Below, piece after piece: positions 32,773-40,826 of a DNA stretch of 64,000 bases. Source of the DNA: Chryseobacterium sp. HSC-36S06 (GTDB taxonomy: Bacteria; Bacteroidota; Bacteroidia; Flavobacteriales; Weeksellaceae); NCBI RefSeq assembly GCF_024171485.1, contig NZ_JALJZX010000002.1, positions 558,001-622,000 on the forward strand, in the 5' to 3' direction. The first letter of the stretch is position 1. Each line of letters starts with the position of its first letter. The translations under genes and the position numbers were made by a program. The notes under the pieces were generated by a model. It made no database searches, had not been told where the DNA came from, and worked only from the letters and a program-made list of their open reading frames with translations.

Positions 32773-33897
32773 TTATCTCGAAGAATTACTTTTCACTTTT
32801 ACCAGTTCCACATCGAAAATTAACCATGCATTTGGAGGAATAACTCCGCCTGCACCCGCTGATCCGTAACCAAGTTCAGATGGTATTAATAATGTAGCAG
32901 TTTCGCCTTCTTTCAACAGCATAATTCCTTCGTCCCAACCTTTAATAACCTGACCTACACCGATTGGAATATCGATCGGCTGATTTCTCTTAAAGGAAGA
33001 ATCAAACTCGCTGCCATCCACAAGTTTACCTGCGTAATGCACTGCAACTTCGTCTCCACGCTGTGGTGCTGCACCGTTAGTGGCTTTGGTAATTTTATAA
33101 TAAAGCCCTGATGGAGTTGACTGCATTTCCGCTTTTAAATCATCTACAAGTTTTTGCTGATTGGCAGCAAATTCTTCCGCTTTTTTCTTTTTGTCTGCTT
33201 CTATCTGGTTCATAACCGCTTTGTTATTTTCCTGAATCTTTCCTTTACCGTCATTAAAAATTGAAGCAGCATCGTAGTTTTTATATTCATCACCTTTGGT
33301 GAATACTGCGACCTTTTCTAAAACAACATCAGTTTTAGGTTTATCCTGTGCACCTTTTTCTACATTAGCAATCGCATCAATCACTTCAACGCCATTTACA
33401 ACAGATCCGAAAATCGTATGCTTACCATCAAGCCACGGTGTTGCCACTTCTGTAATGAAAAACTGAGATCCGTTCGTGTTCGGTCCAGAATTCGCCATTG
33501 AGAGAATTCCTTTCCCGGTGTGCTGAAGGTCGTTTTTCTCATCGTCAAATTTGTAACCCGGATCACCCATTCCGGTTCCTTTTGGATCGCCCCCCTGGAT
33601 CATAAAATCTTTAATCACTCTGTGGAAAATGGTTCCGTCATAAAAAGGAACTCCTTTGGCTTTGGATTTATTTTCAATTTTCCCCTCAGCCAAACCAACA
33701 AAATTCGCTACGGTTACCGGCGCTTTCTTGTCTTCGAATTTCACAATCATATTTCCTTTGGAAGTTTGGAAATTTGCGTAAAGGCCATCTTTCAGTCCTT
33801 CGTAAGTTTCTTTGTCTACGTTCATTTTTTTATAAATTGGAGTGCAACTCGTCAGCGATATCGCTGCTATTGCGATTAAAAAATTTTTCTTTAGCAT
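32773..33897 (-). CDS. dual-family peptidyl-prolyl isomerase lipoprotein (cyclophilin + FKBP)
   Basis: The 374 aa protein is a lipoprotein (AISLTSC). It fuses a cyclophilin domain (about 40-205: FHRVIKDFMIQGGDP, NGSQFFIT, GKHTIFG) to an FKBP domain (about 265-370: VHYAGKLVDGSEFDSS, GQVIKGWDEGI, IPSELGYGSAGA, IPPNAWLIFDVELV), joined by a Lys/Glu-rich helical linker. Both active sites look complete. Such fused immunophilins are known from flavobacteria. It probably folds periplasmic or outer-membrane proteins. It starts 10 nt after the GldI-like gene, with which it forms an operon. Confidence 0.93.
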   Translation of the reverse strand: MLKKNFLIAIAAISLTSCTPIYKKMNVDKETYEGLKDGLYANFQTSKGNMIVKFEDKKAPVTVANFVGLAEGKIENKSKAKGVPFYDGTIFHRVIKDFMIQGGDPKGTGMGDPGYKFDDEKNDLQHTGKGILSMANSGPNTNGSQFFITEVATPWLDGKHTIFGSVVNGVEVIDAIANVEKGAQDKPKTDVVLEKVAVFTKGDEYKNYDAASIFNDGKGKIQENNKAVMNQIEADKKKKAEEFAANQQKLVDDLKAEMQSTPSGLYYKITKATNGAAPQRGDEVAVHYAGKLVDGSEFDSSFKRNQPIDIPIGVGQVIKGWDEGIMLLKEGETATLLIPSELGYGSAGAGGVIPPNAWLIFDVELVKVKSNSSR

Positions 33898-33907
33898 TTA
33901 TTTGATT

Positions 33908-34417
33908 TTAAAGTACTTTTATTTTGATGATTAAAGGCATATCATTCGGGATTTTATCATTATCTCCATAAGTACCGAAACCAAGCACCGAAGGCACTAA
34001 CAATTTGGCCTCCTGATTTCTATTCAAATACCGCAGGGCATCTTCCACCGCTTTCAGTTCCTCAAAACGGCCAAACTGAACATTCCTATTTTTTTTGGGT
34101 TGATCATAAAGCTTCACCAGATCAAAATCATATATTTCATATTCATACGATATACTGTCACCATCGTTTTTTCTCTGATTCTGCTGCAGATTATCAATAT
34201 TTACCCAATAATTCAGACTCATCGGATAAAAATTTTCCTGCTGGCTGTTGATCCAGTCCTGAATTTGTGCTCTTTCTGTCTGATTTAAGTTTTTCGCCCG
34301 GTTTTTGGAAGTATTCAGATCTTTTTCACTCAGAATTCCACCAACCGGCGGATGTGCCTGCTGATTCTGCGCACATCCAATGAGCAGTAAGGATGATATC
34401 ATGATGAATTTTTTCAT
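33908..34417 (-). CDS. GldI-like FKBP-type lipoprotein
   Basis: The 169 aa lipoprotein (SSLLLIGC lipobox) has the layout of gliding-associated GldI: an N-terminal helical region (LNQTERAQIQDWI), a segment ending FYPMSLNYWV, then a degenerate FKBP fold (DGDSISYEYEIYDFD, KAVEDALRYLNRNQEAKLLVPSVLGFGTYGD). Key FKBP active-site aromatics are missing, so it may be a chaperone rather than an isomerase. The ATG at 34417 starts the signal; the in-frame extension to 34450 is excluded. Upstream partner of the dual isomerase. Confidence 0.6.
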   Translation of the reverse strand: MKKFIMISSLLLIGCAQNQQAHPPVGGILSEKDLNTSKNRAKNLNQTERAQIQDWINSQQENFYPMSLNYWVNIDNLQQNQRKNDGDSISYEYEIYDFDLVKLYDQPKKNRNVQFGRFEELKAVEDALRYLNRNQEAKLLVPSVLGFGTYGDNDKIPNDMPLIIKIKVL

Positions 34418-34465
34418 AAATACTTTGCGAAAATAAGGAATTCGCACCAAATGCTCAAACGAAAA

Positions 34466-34490
34466 AGCCGGGATTGAATTTTTCCCGGCT
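34466..34490 (-). terminator. terminator of ilvE
   Basis: Eight-bp stem AGCCGGGA/TCCCGGCT. On the minus strand it is followed by a T-run. Confidence 0.75.
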
Positions 34491-34513
34491 CTCTTTTACT
34501 ATTTTAATGGAAA

Positions 34514-35587
34514 TTAAACAGTTTCCAAAATCTTCTTTTCAACCAAAACTCTCCATCCGAAAGGATCTTCTACTTTATTGGTCTGAATGTCAACAAGGTT
34601 TTTCTGCAGGGTTAATGCAAAACTTTCTTCAAGAGAAAGGCTTGGAAGGTTTAGTTTTTCTCCGTTGTAACCTAAGGCTTTGAAAACCGTAGTTACTACT
34701 GCGGTTCCTACTCCCCAAACTTCTTTCAGCGTACCGTTCTTTTGTGCTTCAATTACTGTTTTCACTGCAACCGGCTCAACTTTCAGCTCAATTCCTCTTC
34801 TTTCTGCCAACTGTATAAAACTGTCGCGGGTAACCCCATCAAGAATTTTTTCAGAGGTAGGCGGAGTATATATTGTATCATTAATTCTTACGAAAACATT
34901 CATGGTACCGCTTTCCTCGAAATATTCATGTGTCGCATCATCTGTCCAGATGATCTGCTCATAACCCTGCTCAATTGCCAATTGGGTTGGATAGAAAGAT
35001 GCAGCATAATTTCCTGCCGCTTTTGCAGAACCAACTCCACCGTTTGCTGCTCTTGAATAAAAATCTGAAATCAGCACAGAAACCGGTTCTGAATAATAAC
35101 TTTTTGCCGGTGTTGCTACGATTGCAAACATATATTTATTTGAAATTCTTGCTTTCAGCGCTTCCTCAGTTGCAAAAATAAGCGGACGGATATATAGTGA
35201 CATTCCTTCACCCTGCGGGATCCATGCGCGGTCTATATCTATTAGGGCTTTCAGTCCTTCAATGAACATTTCCTCAGTAACTTCGGGCATTGCAAGCCGG
35301 CTTGCAGATTTATTAATTCTTGCGAAATTCTTCTCCGGACGGAAAAGAAAAACCTGACCATCCTTATCCTTATAAGCTTTCATTCCCTCGAAACAAGCCT
35401 GTCCGTAATTTACCCCCATCATTGCAGGTGAAAATGGCAACTGGCCATAAGGAACCAATTTAACATCGCCCCATTTACCGTCTTCGTATTCACAGATAAT
35501 CATGTGATCGATAAAAGTATTGCCAAACGAAAAATTTTCAGGATCAAAGGTTGAAATTCTCGGATTGGCAGATTTTTGAATTATCAT
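34514..35587 (-). CDS. ilvE: branched-chain amino acid aminotransferase
   Basis: The 357 aa fold-type IV PLP enzyme transfers amino groups between glutamate and branched-chain 2-oxoacids. The PLP Lys is K189 in GSAKAAGNYA. The signature EYFEESGTMNVF supplies the Glu that binds the pyridine nitrogen, and ILDGVTRDS and VGTAVVTT complete the class IV pattern. Length fits the BCAT2-type subgroup. Its -7 box (35613-35620) is divergent from mnmD. A hairpin follows the stop. Confidence 0.94.
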   Translation of the reverse strand: MIIQKSANPRISTFDPENFSFGNTFIDHMIICEYEDGKWGDVKLVPYGQLPFSPAMMGVNYGQACFEGMKAYKDKDGQVFLFRPEKNFARINKSASRLAMPEVTEEMFIEGLKALIDIDRAWIPQGEGMSLYIRPLIFATEEALKARISNKYMFAIVATPAKSYYSEPVSVLISDFYSRAANGGVGSAKAAGNYAASFYPTQLAIEQGYEQIIWTDDATHEYFEESGTMNVFVRINDTIYTPPTSEKILDGVTRDSFIQLAERRGIELKVEPVAVKTVIEAQKNGTLKEVWGVGTAVVTTVFKALGYNGEKLNLPSLSLEESFALTLQKNLVDIQTNKVEDPFGWRVLVEKKILETV

Positions 35588-35612
35588 ATTAAAAATTTTT
35601 TTTGATGTTCTA

Positions 35613-35620
35613 CAAATTTA
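35613..35620 (-). promoter_or_regulatory. -7 box (TAAATTTG) of ilvE
   Basis: Perfect reverse-strand box, 25 nt before the ilvE start. Confidence 0.55.
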
Positions 35621-35651
35621 ATATAATTTTTTTAATATCAAAATTTTAAAT

Positions 35652-35659
35652 TAATTTTG
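35652..35659 (+). promoter_or_regulatory. -7 box (TAATTTTG) of mnmD
   Basis: Perfect TAnnTTTG. An in-frame TTG at 35657 overlaps it, so the ATG at 35672 is the start. Confidence 0.55.
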
Positions 35660-35671
35660 AAAAAAAATGAG

Positions 35672-36355
35672 ATGAGACGAGAGATCAGAACAACTTCAGA
35701 TGGAAGCAAAACACTATATATCAATGAATTAAATGAGAACTACCACTCCCATCATGGTGCTTTACAGGAAGCGCGACATGTATTTATAAATAATGGACTA
35801 AAACTAGTCAATAATTGTGAAATTAATATTTTAGAACTGGGTTTTGGAACAGGACTGAATGTTTTAGTGACAATTGATGAATTTTTGAAAACTGATAAAA
35901 ATCATGTTATTCAGTACTTCACCATCGAAAAATACCCCGTTAATAAAGATGAAATTTTAGAATTAGCCTACGATTCATTTTTTGACGAAGCAATTATTAA
36001 GGAATACAACAAAAAATTACACCAGTGTGAATGGAACAAAACCATCGAACTTTTTCCCAATTTCTTCTTCACGAAATATCACAGTGATTTTTTTGAGCTC
36101 AGAGACCTAAAATTGCCAAGTATAGATTTGGTGTACTACGACTGCTTCGGCGCAAGGGTACAGCCGGATTTATGGGAAAAACCTTTATTCCAGATGGTTT
36201 CAGAAAAAATGAAAAGCGGAGGACTGCTTACCACCTACTCCTCCAAAGGCAGCGTGAGAAGGATTTTAGAGGAGCTCAATTTTAAAGTAGAGAAAAAAGC
36301 CGGTCCGCCGGGAAAAAGAGAAATGATCAATGCTATAAAACTGCCTGAAGTCTGA
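35672..36355 (+). CDS. mnmD: tRNA (mnm5s2U34) methyltransferase, MnmD-type
   Basis: The 227 aa stand-alone methyltransferase corresponds to the N-terminal half of E. coli MnmC. It methylates the aminomethyl group of the wobble uridine. Family marks are TSDGSKTLYINELNENYHS, HGALQEARHVF, the SAM loop ILELGFGTGLNVL near residue 56, VYYDCFGARVQP and LTTYSSKGSVRR, and a C-terminal GPPGKREM. The oxidase half (MnmC2) is absent, as in many bacteria. Its own promoter overlaps the divergent region with ilvE. Confidence 0.88.
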   Translation: MRREIRTTSDGSKTLYINELNENYHSHHGALQEARHVFINNGLKLVNNCEINILELGFGTGLNVLVTIDEFLKTDKNHVIQYFTIEKYPVNKDEILELAYDSFFDEAIIKEYNKKLHQCEWNKTIELFPNFFFTKYHSDFFELRDLKLPSIDLVYYDCFGARVQPDLWEKPLFQMVSEKMKSGGLLTTYSSKGSVRRILEELNFKVEKKAGPPGKREMINAIKLPEV

Positions 36356-36381
36356 GAATTAAAATAATTGACCGAATTTGT

Positions 36382-36389
36382 TAACTTTG
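36382..36389 (+). promoter_or_regulatory. -7 box (TAACTTTG) of the Nudix hydrolase gene
   Basis: Perfect TAnnTTTG 11 nt before the ATG at 36401. Confidence 0.5.
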
Positions 36390-36400
36390 TTTTTATCTAA

Positions 36401-36826
36401 ATGCAAAACATGATTGATAAATTAAATATCCGCGTTTACGCTACCGCTGTCAAAGACGGGAAAGTTCTGGTGCTGCATGAAGAGTATGCCGGCGAACAGC
36501 TGATGAAACTTCCCGGCGGCGGCCTTGAATTCGGAGAAGGAGTTTTGGACTGTCTGCACCGCGAATTTGAAGAGGAACTGAATGTAAAAATTAAGATACT
36601 CGGGCATCTTTATACGCAGGAAGATTTTGTTATATCACGGTTCCGGGAAAATGAACAGCTTTTAACCATATATTATCTGGTTGAAATCATCGATGAAAAT
36701 GATTTTCTTATCATGGATCCGTGTATCGAAAAAACAGAATGGATTCCCATCCATACAGATGAGAATCCATTTATATTGCCTGTCGATAAAATTGCTTTCG
36801 AAAATCTGAAAGAAAGACTCCTATAA
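36401..36826 (+). CDS. Nudix hydrolase
   Basis: The 141 aa single-domain protein has an intact Nudix box, GGGLEFGEGVLDCLHREFEEELNV (Gly, Glu and REFEEEL all present), unlike the regulator at 21414. It should hydrolyse a nucleoside diphosphate linked to some moiety. The substrate is unknown. Two start codons are close (36401 and 36410). The gene overlaps the convergent S1/P1 nuclease gene by 6 bp. Confidence 0.85.
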   Translation: MQNMIDKLNIRVYATAVKDGKVLVLHEEYAGEQLMKLPGGGLEFGEGVLDCLHREFEEELNVKIKILGHLYTQEDFVISRFRENEQLLTIYYLVEIIDENDFLIMDPCIEKTEWIPIHTDENPFILPVDKIAFENLKERLL

Positions 36827-37612
36827 TATATCGTTGAGAATCTTAGCCAATCTCAGCCCGCCGTATAAAAGTTGGCGTTCCATTAAATCTGCGAATTTAT
36901 AATTGTAATCGTAGGCGTAAGATACGTCCATCACCGTATTCGCATAAATTCTGTTTGCGCTTTGGTGGCTGTCGTATAACCATTCTTCAAGAGTTCCCGC
37001 CTGAATCTGTTTTACTTCTTCTTTGGATTTCACGTCCAAAAGTGCCGAATATTCAGAATAACTGTATTTCTGAAAATCGATAAGCTTGGAGTCCCAAAGG
37101 GAATGCAGATTCGTGTTTTCACCGAAAAACTTTATTTTTATTCTGTTTCCGCCCAAATCCTCTGCACGGCCAACATGCATCGGCTGAGACGAATCTCCAA
37201 CGAGGTGAATGAGAAAGCGCAAAGCGATTTCCCTGTCTTTAGCTGGTGTGTTTGTATCTTTAATCTGAGCAGAAAGTGTTTTGATCTGCGTGTATAGATT
37301 TGGCCCGGCCTGCGCCTGCAGACTGTCGGAAAAGGATTTGAAATTATCCTGCGGACTGATGTTTACGTAATGCCACTGGTCGGTATGTTTCCAGACTCCT
37401 GTGGTATCAGACTTTATAAAATCCGGCCAGTTGGCCCAGTAAGCAAGTTTCTGATCGCCGATTATCTTTTTTAAATGTCTTTTTGCTTTCCCTGAAAGAT
37501 GGTTTTCTGCGATTTCAGCAACTACACGGTGTCCTGTAACACCAAACGAATACATAAAATTGGCTGCCAATACCGCCGTAAGCAGCATCAGATTAGAGAG
37601 GATCTTCTTCAT
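36821..37612 (-). CDS. S1/P1-type nuclease
   Basis: The 263 aa secreted zinc nuclease has a signal peptide to about residue 22, then FGVTGHRVVAEIAENHL. Conserved zinc ligands are visible: YWANWPDFIKSD, WHYVNI, LIHLVGDSSQPMHVGRAEDLGGN and NLHSLWDSKLI. The residue expected at the mature N-terminus is Phe where S1/P1 enzymes usually have Trp. It should cut single-stranded DNA/RNA in the periplasm or outside. It starts 2 nt after the DUF4294 gene, so the two are cotranscribed. Confidence 0.9.
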   Translation of the reverse strand: MKKILSNLMLLTAVLAANFMYSFGVTGHRVVAEIAENHLSGKAKRHLKKIIGDQKLAYWANWPDFIKSDTTGVWKHTDQWHYVNISPQDNFKSFSDSLQAQAGPNLYTQIKTLSAQIKDTNTPAKDREIALRFLIHLVGDSSQPMHVGRAEDLGGNRIKIKFFGENTNLHSLWDSKLIDFQKYSYSEYSALLDVKSKEEVKQIQAGTLEEWLYDSHQSANRIYANTVMDVSYAYDYNYKFADLMERQLLYGGLRLAKILNDIL

Positions 37613-37614
37613 TA

Positions 37615-38322
37615 TTATTTTTTGATTTTAAAATTCTGATAACCAGGGTAAGGCGTAAAATATCCGGCGTTCCAGTTGCTTTGCAGGAGCGATTCCAGAA
37701 ATTCGTCGGTACGGTTTCGGCGCGGATCATAAGGTTCCTTAATTTCCACATCGGCAATATTTCCTTTCACATTCCACCAGAATGCACTCCACCCACCGCG
37801 GAGTTCTCGAATAATTTCATAAACCGTTTTCCCAGTTGCACGGTTCATTAATTTCGCAAAAACACGGCCTTCAGTTGTGGTTAAATCTCTCAACTGAACT
37901 TCATATTGCGCAGCCAACGCATTCTGTCTTTCGCTGACATATTTTTTCTGTGAGCTGCGGTCCAGATTTTTCATCTCATCCTGTATGTCCTGGTATTGTT
38001 CCAGAGCAGTAAGAAACAGAGGATAAACGCGGTTGAGTTTTTTATTGAGGAAATAGTAGTAATTCTGATCGAGCTGATTGTTGAACCGGGGTTTGTTAAA
38101 GAGAATTAATTCATCCATCACCACCACATTCTCACCGTCAATCTCGTATATTTTTGCCTTTTGGGCTTCGTCGTAATAGTATTTATTACCAAATTCATCT
38201 GTTTTAAGTAATTCCGGCGGATATTGACTAATGGGTTTTGCGATCACCACCGAATCCTTCTGTGCATTTGCATTAAGACCTAAAAACAGTAGAAATAATA
38301 AGACAGGTTTGTTAAAATTCAT
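37615..38322 (-). CDS. DUF4294-domain secreted protein
   Basis: The 235 aa protein has a signal peptide ending GLNANAQ. The DUF4294 core includes NKYYYDEAQKAKIYEIDGENVVVMDELI and LIRELRGGWSAFWWNVKGNIADVEIKEPYDP. It is found mainly in Bacteroidota and its function is unknown. The ATG at 38322 starts the signal; the eight-codon upstream extension begins at a TTG. It lies 2 nt upstream of the S1/P1 nuclease gene. Confidence 0.85.
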   Translation of the reverse strand: MNFNKPVLLFLLFLGLNANAQKDSVVIAKPISQYPPELLKTDEFGNKYYYDEAQKAKIYEIDGENVVVMDELILFNKPRFNNQLDQNYYYFLNKKLNRVYPLFLTALEQYQDIQDEMKNLDRSSQKKYVSERQNALAAQYEVQLRDLTTTEGRVFAKLMNRATGKTVYEIIRELRGGWSAFWWNVKGNIADVEIKEPYDPRRNRTDEFLESLLQSNWNAGYFTPYPGYQNFKIKK

Positions 38323-38378
38323 TATTTTTACTTCGTATAAAATCAAAGCTTAAAATAACAAAATTCATTCCTTTTTTC

Positions 38379-39455
38379 ATGAAAAAAGAAAATAAATCAT
38401 TAAAATTTTTACAGCAGTATTTAAACACTGCCTCGCCAACAGGTTACGAACATAACGGACAAAAAGTCTGGATGGAATATATAAAACCTTATGTGGACCA
38501 AATTGAGTTTGATCATTACGGAACCTGCTATGGCATCATCAATCCTGAGGCTGAATTTAAAGTTGTCATTGAAGCTCACGCCGATGAAATTTCGTGGTAT
38601 GTCAACTATATTACTGACGACGGTTTAATCTACGTGATCCGGAACGGAGGCTCAGACCAGATGATTGCGCCGTCGAAGGTCGTAAATATTCATGGTGAAA
38701 AAGGAATCGTAAAAGGAGTTTTCGGCTGGCCAGCCATTCATACAAGAGGAATCAGTTCTAACGAACCAGTTCCGAAACTTGAAAACATCTTTATCGACTG
38801 CGGTGCGACTACCAAACAGGAAGTTGAAGATCTGGGAGTTTTCGTGGGCTGTATGATTACTTATCCGGATGAGTTTTTCGAGCTTAACGATAAATATTTC
38901 GTCTGCAGGGCTTTGGATAACAGAATCGGAGGCTATATGATCGCTGAAGTGGCAAGAATGGTTCATGAAAACAAAGAGCAACTTCCGTTCGGGCTTTATA
39001 TTACCAATTCTGTACAGGAGGAAGTCGGTTTATATGGTGCTGATATGATTGCAGACACCATTAAACCCAACATCGCGATCATTACAGATGTTACTCACGA
39101 CACCACCACCCCGATGATCGAAAAGAAAAAGGAAGGCGACCAGAAATGCGGGGCCGGACCGGTGGTTTTCTTTGCGCCAAGCGTTCATCATGTTATCCGT
39201 GAACTTATTGTGGAAACGGCGAAAGCTAAGGATATACCATTCCAGCGCGCGGCGGCAAGCCGTGCGACAGGAACCGATACTGATGCCTTCGCCCATTCGA
39301 ACGGCGGCGTTCCTTCAGCATTGATCTCATTGCCTTTACGGTACATGCATACCACGGTAGAAATGGTTTCTAAAGAAGATGTTTCCAATGTCATTAAACT
39401 GATTTACGAAACGCTCCTGAAAATAAAACCCGATATGAATCTGAAATATCACTGA
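38379..39455 (+). CDS. M42-family metallo-aminopeptidase
   Basis: The 358 aa cytosolic aminopeptidase forms tetrahedral complexes in better-known relatives. Di-metal ligands are visible: His in EAHADEI, Asp in RALDNRIGGY, the catalytic Glu pair in NSVQEEVG, Asp in IITDVTHD, and His in ALISLPLRYMHTTVE. FGWPAIHTRG is also typical. It trims N-terminal residues from peptides. It is 49 nt upstream of rpe and may be cotranscribed, although a gap rich in A and G separates them. Confidence 0.9.
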   Translation: MKKENKSLKFLQQYLNTASPTGYEHNGQKVWMEYIKPYVDQIEFDHYGTCYGIINPEAEFKVVIEAHADEISWYVNYITDDGLIYVIRNGGSDQMIAPSKVVNIHGEKGIVKGVFGWPAIHTRGISSNEPVPKLENIFIDCGATTKQEVEDLGVFVGCMITYPDEFFELNDKYFVCRALDNRIGGYMIAEVARMVHENKEQLPFGLYITNSVQEEVGLYGADMIADTIKPNIAIITDVTHDTTTPMIEKKKEGDQKCGAGPVVFFAPSVHHVIRELIVETAKAKDIPFQRAAASRATGTDTDAFAHSNGGVPSALISLPLRYMHTTVEMVSKEDVSNVIKLIYETLLKIKPDMNLKYH

Positions 39456-39504
39456 GAAAAGAGCCACGGAAAAAGTAAAAAGTAAAAAGAATAAAAAAGT
39501 AAAA

Positions 39505-40155
39505 ATGAAAACAAAATTAATCGCTCCGTCATTACTCTCGGCGGATTTTGGGAATCTGCAGCGGGATATCGAGATGCTCAACGGTTCGCAGGCAGACTGG
39601 CTTCACATCGACGTTATGGACGGAAGATTCGTGCCCAATATCTCCTTTGGATTTCCGGTGATGAAAACCGTACAGCAATACGCAAAGAAATTTGTAGATG
39701 TGCATCTGATGATTGTGGAGCCGGAAAAATATATTGAAGAATTCATCAACATGGGTGCAGATCTGGTGTCGGTGCATTACGAAGCATGTACCCATCTCCA
39801 CCGCACGATCGGCATGATTCAGGACAAAGGCGCGAAAGCGGGTGTAGTACTTAATCCTTCTACCCCGGTTTTAATGCTTGAAGATATTATTGCTGATGTG
39901 GATTTGGTTTTGCTGATGAGTGTGAACCCAGGTTTTGGCGGACAGAAATTCATTGAAAATACCTATAAGAAGATCGCGGAAACGAAAGATCTGATCCTGT
40001 CCAACAACTCCACCGCGCTTATTGAAGTTGACGGCGGCGTAAATCTGGAAAATGCATCAAAGCTCTTCGATGCCGGTGCTGATGTACTGGTTGCAGGAAA
40101 TGCGGTATTCTCTTCAGAAAGTCCGGAACGTACGATTGAACTTTTGAAAATATAA
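39505..40155 (+). CDS. rpe: ribulose-phosphate 3-epimerase
   Basis: Interconverts ribulose 5-phosphate and xylulose 5-phosphate in the pentose phosphate pathway. The 216 aa TIM barrel has IAPSLLSADFGNL, the metal motif WLHIDVMDGRFVPNISFG, DVHLMIVEP, LLMSVNPGFGGQKFI and IEVDGGVN, which together give the metal ligands and the two catalytic Asp. A strong bidirectional terminator follows. Confidence 0.96.
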   Translation: MKTKLIAPSLLSADFGNLQRDIEMLNGSQADWLHIDVMDGRFVPNISFGFPVMKTVQQYAKKFVDVHLMIVEPEKYIEEFINMGADLVSVHYEACTHLHRTIGMIQDKGAKAGVVLNPSTPVLMLEDIIADVDLVLLMSVNPGFGGQKFIENTYKKIAETKDLILSNNSTALIEVDGGVNLENASKLFDAGADVLVAGNAVFSSESPERTIELLKI

Positions 40156-40180
40156 ACCGAAAGCGCAAAGTTTATGCATA

Positions 40181-40209
40181 AAAAAGTCCCAACTAAATCG
40201 GGACTTTTT
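40181..40209. terminator. bidirectional terminator between rpe and ndk
   Basis: Perfect 10-bp stem AAAAAGTCCC/GGGACTTTTT, loop of 9 nt. Confidence 0.88.
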
Positions 40210-40229
40210 CCGTTGTATACTTTACAGGT

Positions 40230-40649
40230 TTAGAAAATTTCTCTTCCTGAAAAATGGAAAGCAGCTTCGATTAAAGCGTTTTCATCAGAATCAGATCCGT
40301 GAACAGCGTTTTCACCAATACTTCTTGCAAACATTTTTCTGATGGTTCCTTCTGCAGCTTCTGCAGGGTTTGTAGCACCAATTAACGTTCTGAAATCTTC
40401 TACAGCGTTGTCTTTTTCAAGAACCGCTGCAACGATTGGTCCTGAACTCATGAAGTCTACCAATTCCCCGTAAAAAGGTCTCTCAGCATGAACTTCGTAG
40501 AATTTCTTAGCATCAGCAACAGTTAGCTGAGTTAATTTTAAAGCTTTGATCTTAAAACCTCCTTCGGAAATTTTACCTAAAATAGCACCAATGTGACCAT
40601 CTGCAACTGCATCCGGTTTAATCATGGTGAATGTAATTTTACCTGACAT
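40230..40649 (-). CDS. ndk: nucleoside diphosphate kinase
   Basis: Moves the gamma phosphate between nucleoside triphosphates and diphosphates. The 139 aa protein has FTMIKPDAV, the phosphate-binding GTIRKMFA, and the active-site His in NAVHGSDS near residue 117. Standard family length. The promoter is TACTTTTG at 40671-40678 on the minus strand, back to back with another box on the plus strand. Confidence 0.97.
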   Translation of the reverse strand: MSGKITFTMIKPDAVADGHIGAILGKISEGGFKIKALKLTQLTVADAKKFYEVHAERPFYGELVDFMSSGPIVAAVLEKDNAVEDFRTLIGATNPAEAAEGTIRKMFARSIGENAVHGSDSDENALIEAAFHFSGREIF

Positions 40650-40670
40650 ATCTCTTGTTTTTTAATGGCG

Positions 40671-40678
40671 CAAAAGTA
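40671..40678 (-). promoter_or_regulatory. -7 box (TACTTTTG) of ndk
   Basis: Perfect reverse-strand box, 21 nt before the ndk start. Confidence 0.55.
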
Positions 40679-40690
40679 CAAAAACTTTTA

Positions 40691-40698
40691 TATATTTG
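40691..40698 (+). promoter_or_regulatory. -7 box (TATATTTG) facing the ndk-rsgA intergenic region
   Basis: Perfect TAnnTTTG on the plus strand, where no protein gene follows. It points into the candidate small RNA at 40703-40826. Confidence 0.45.
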
Positions 40699-40702
40699 TA
40701 CC

Positions 40703-40826
40703 GAAAATTCCTTTGATGAGAGGCTAATTTATTTTGGCACGGAAGTTGTAAATTTACTTTCGATTCTCATGTTTAATTTGAGTTTTCATGGTTATTAGTT
40801 TTTACCCAGCTTCGGCTGGGTTTTTT
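40703..40826 (+). ncRNA. candidate small RNA, possibly 6S-like
   Basis: About 124 nt between a plus-strand -7 box and an intrinsic terminator, with no sizeable open frame. Inside are nested pairings GAAAA (40703-40707)/TTTTC (40783-40787), ATGAGA (40716-40721)/TCTCAT (40765-40770) and AATTTA (40726-40731)/TAAATT (40749-40754). Together they give a long hairpin with internal bubbles. That architecture and size resemble 6S-type RNAs, which exist in flavobacteria, but I cannot confirm the family. It is antisense to nothing known. Confidence 0.4.
40804..40826 (+). terminator. intrinsic terminator with UUCG loop
   Basis: Stem ACCCAGC/GCTGGGT, loop TTCG, then TTTTTT on the plus strand. The T-run overlaps the rsgA stop codon on the minus strand, where no T-run follows the stem. 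It therefore ends plus-strand transcription. Confidence 0.75.

Noticed and set aside
32610-32843. 77-codon plus-strand frame overlapping the end of the dual isomerase gene
   Set aside because: Overlaps the terminator and the coding region of the opposite gene, and has no protein-like features or promoter.
40804-40826. UUCG hairpin as the terminator of rsgA
   Set aside because: On the minus strand no T-run follows the stem. The T-run is only on the plus strand.
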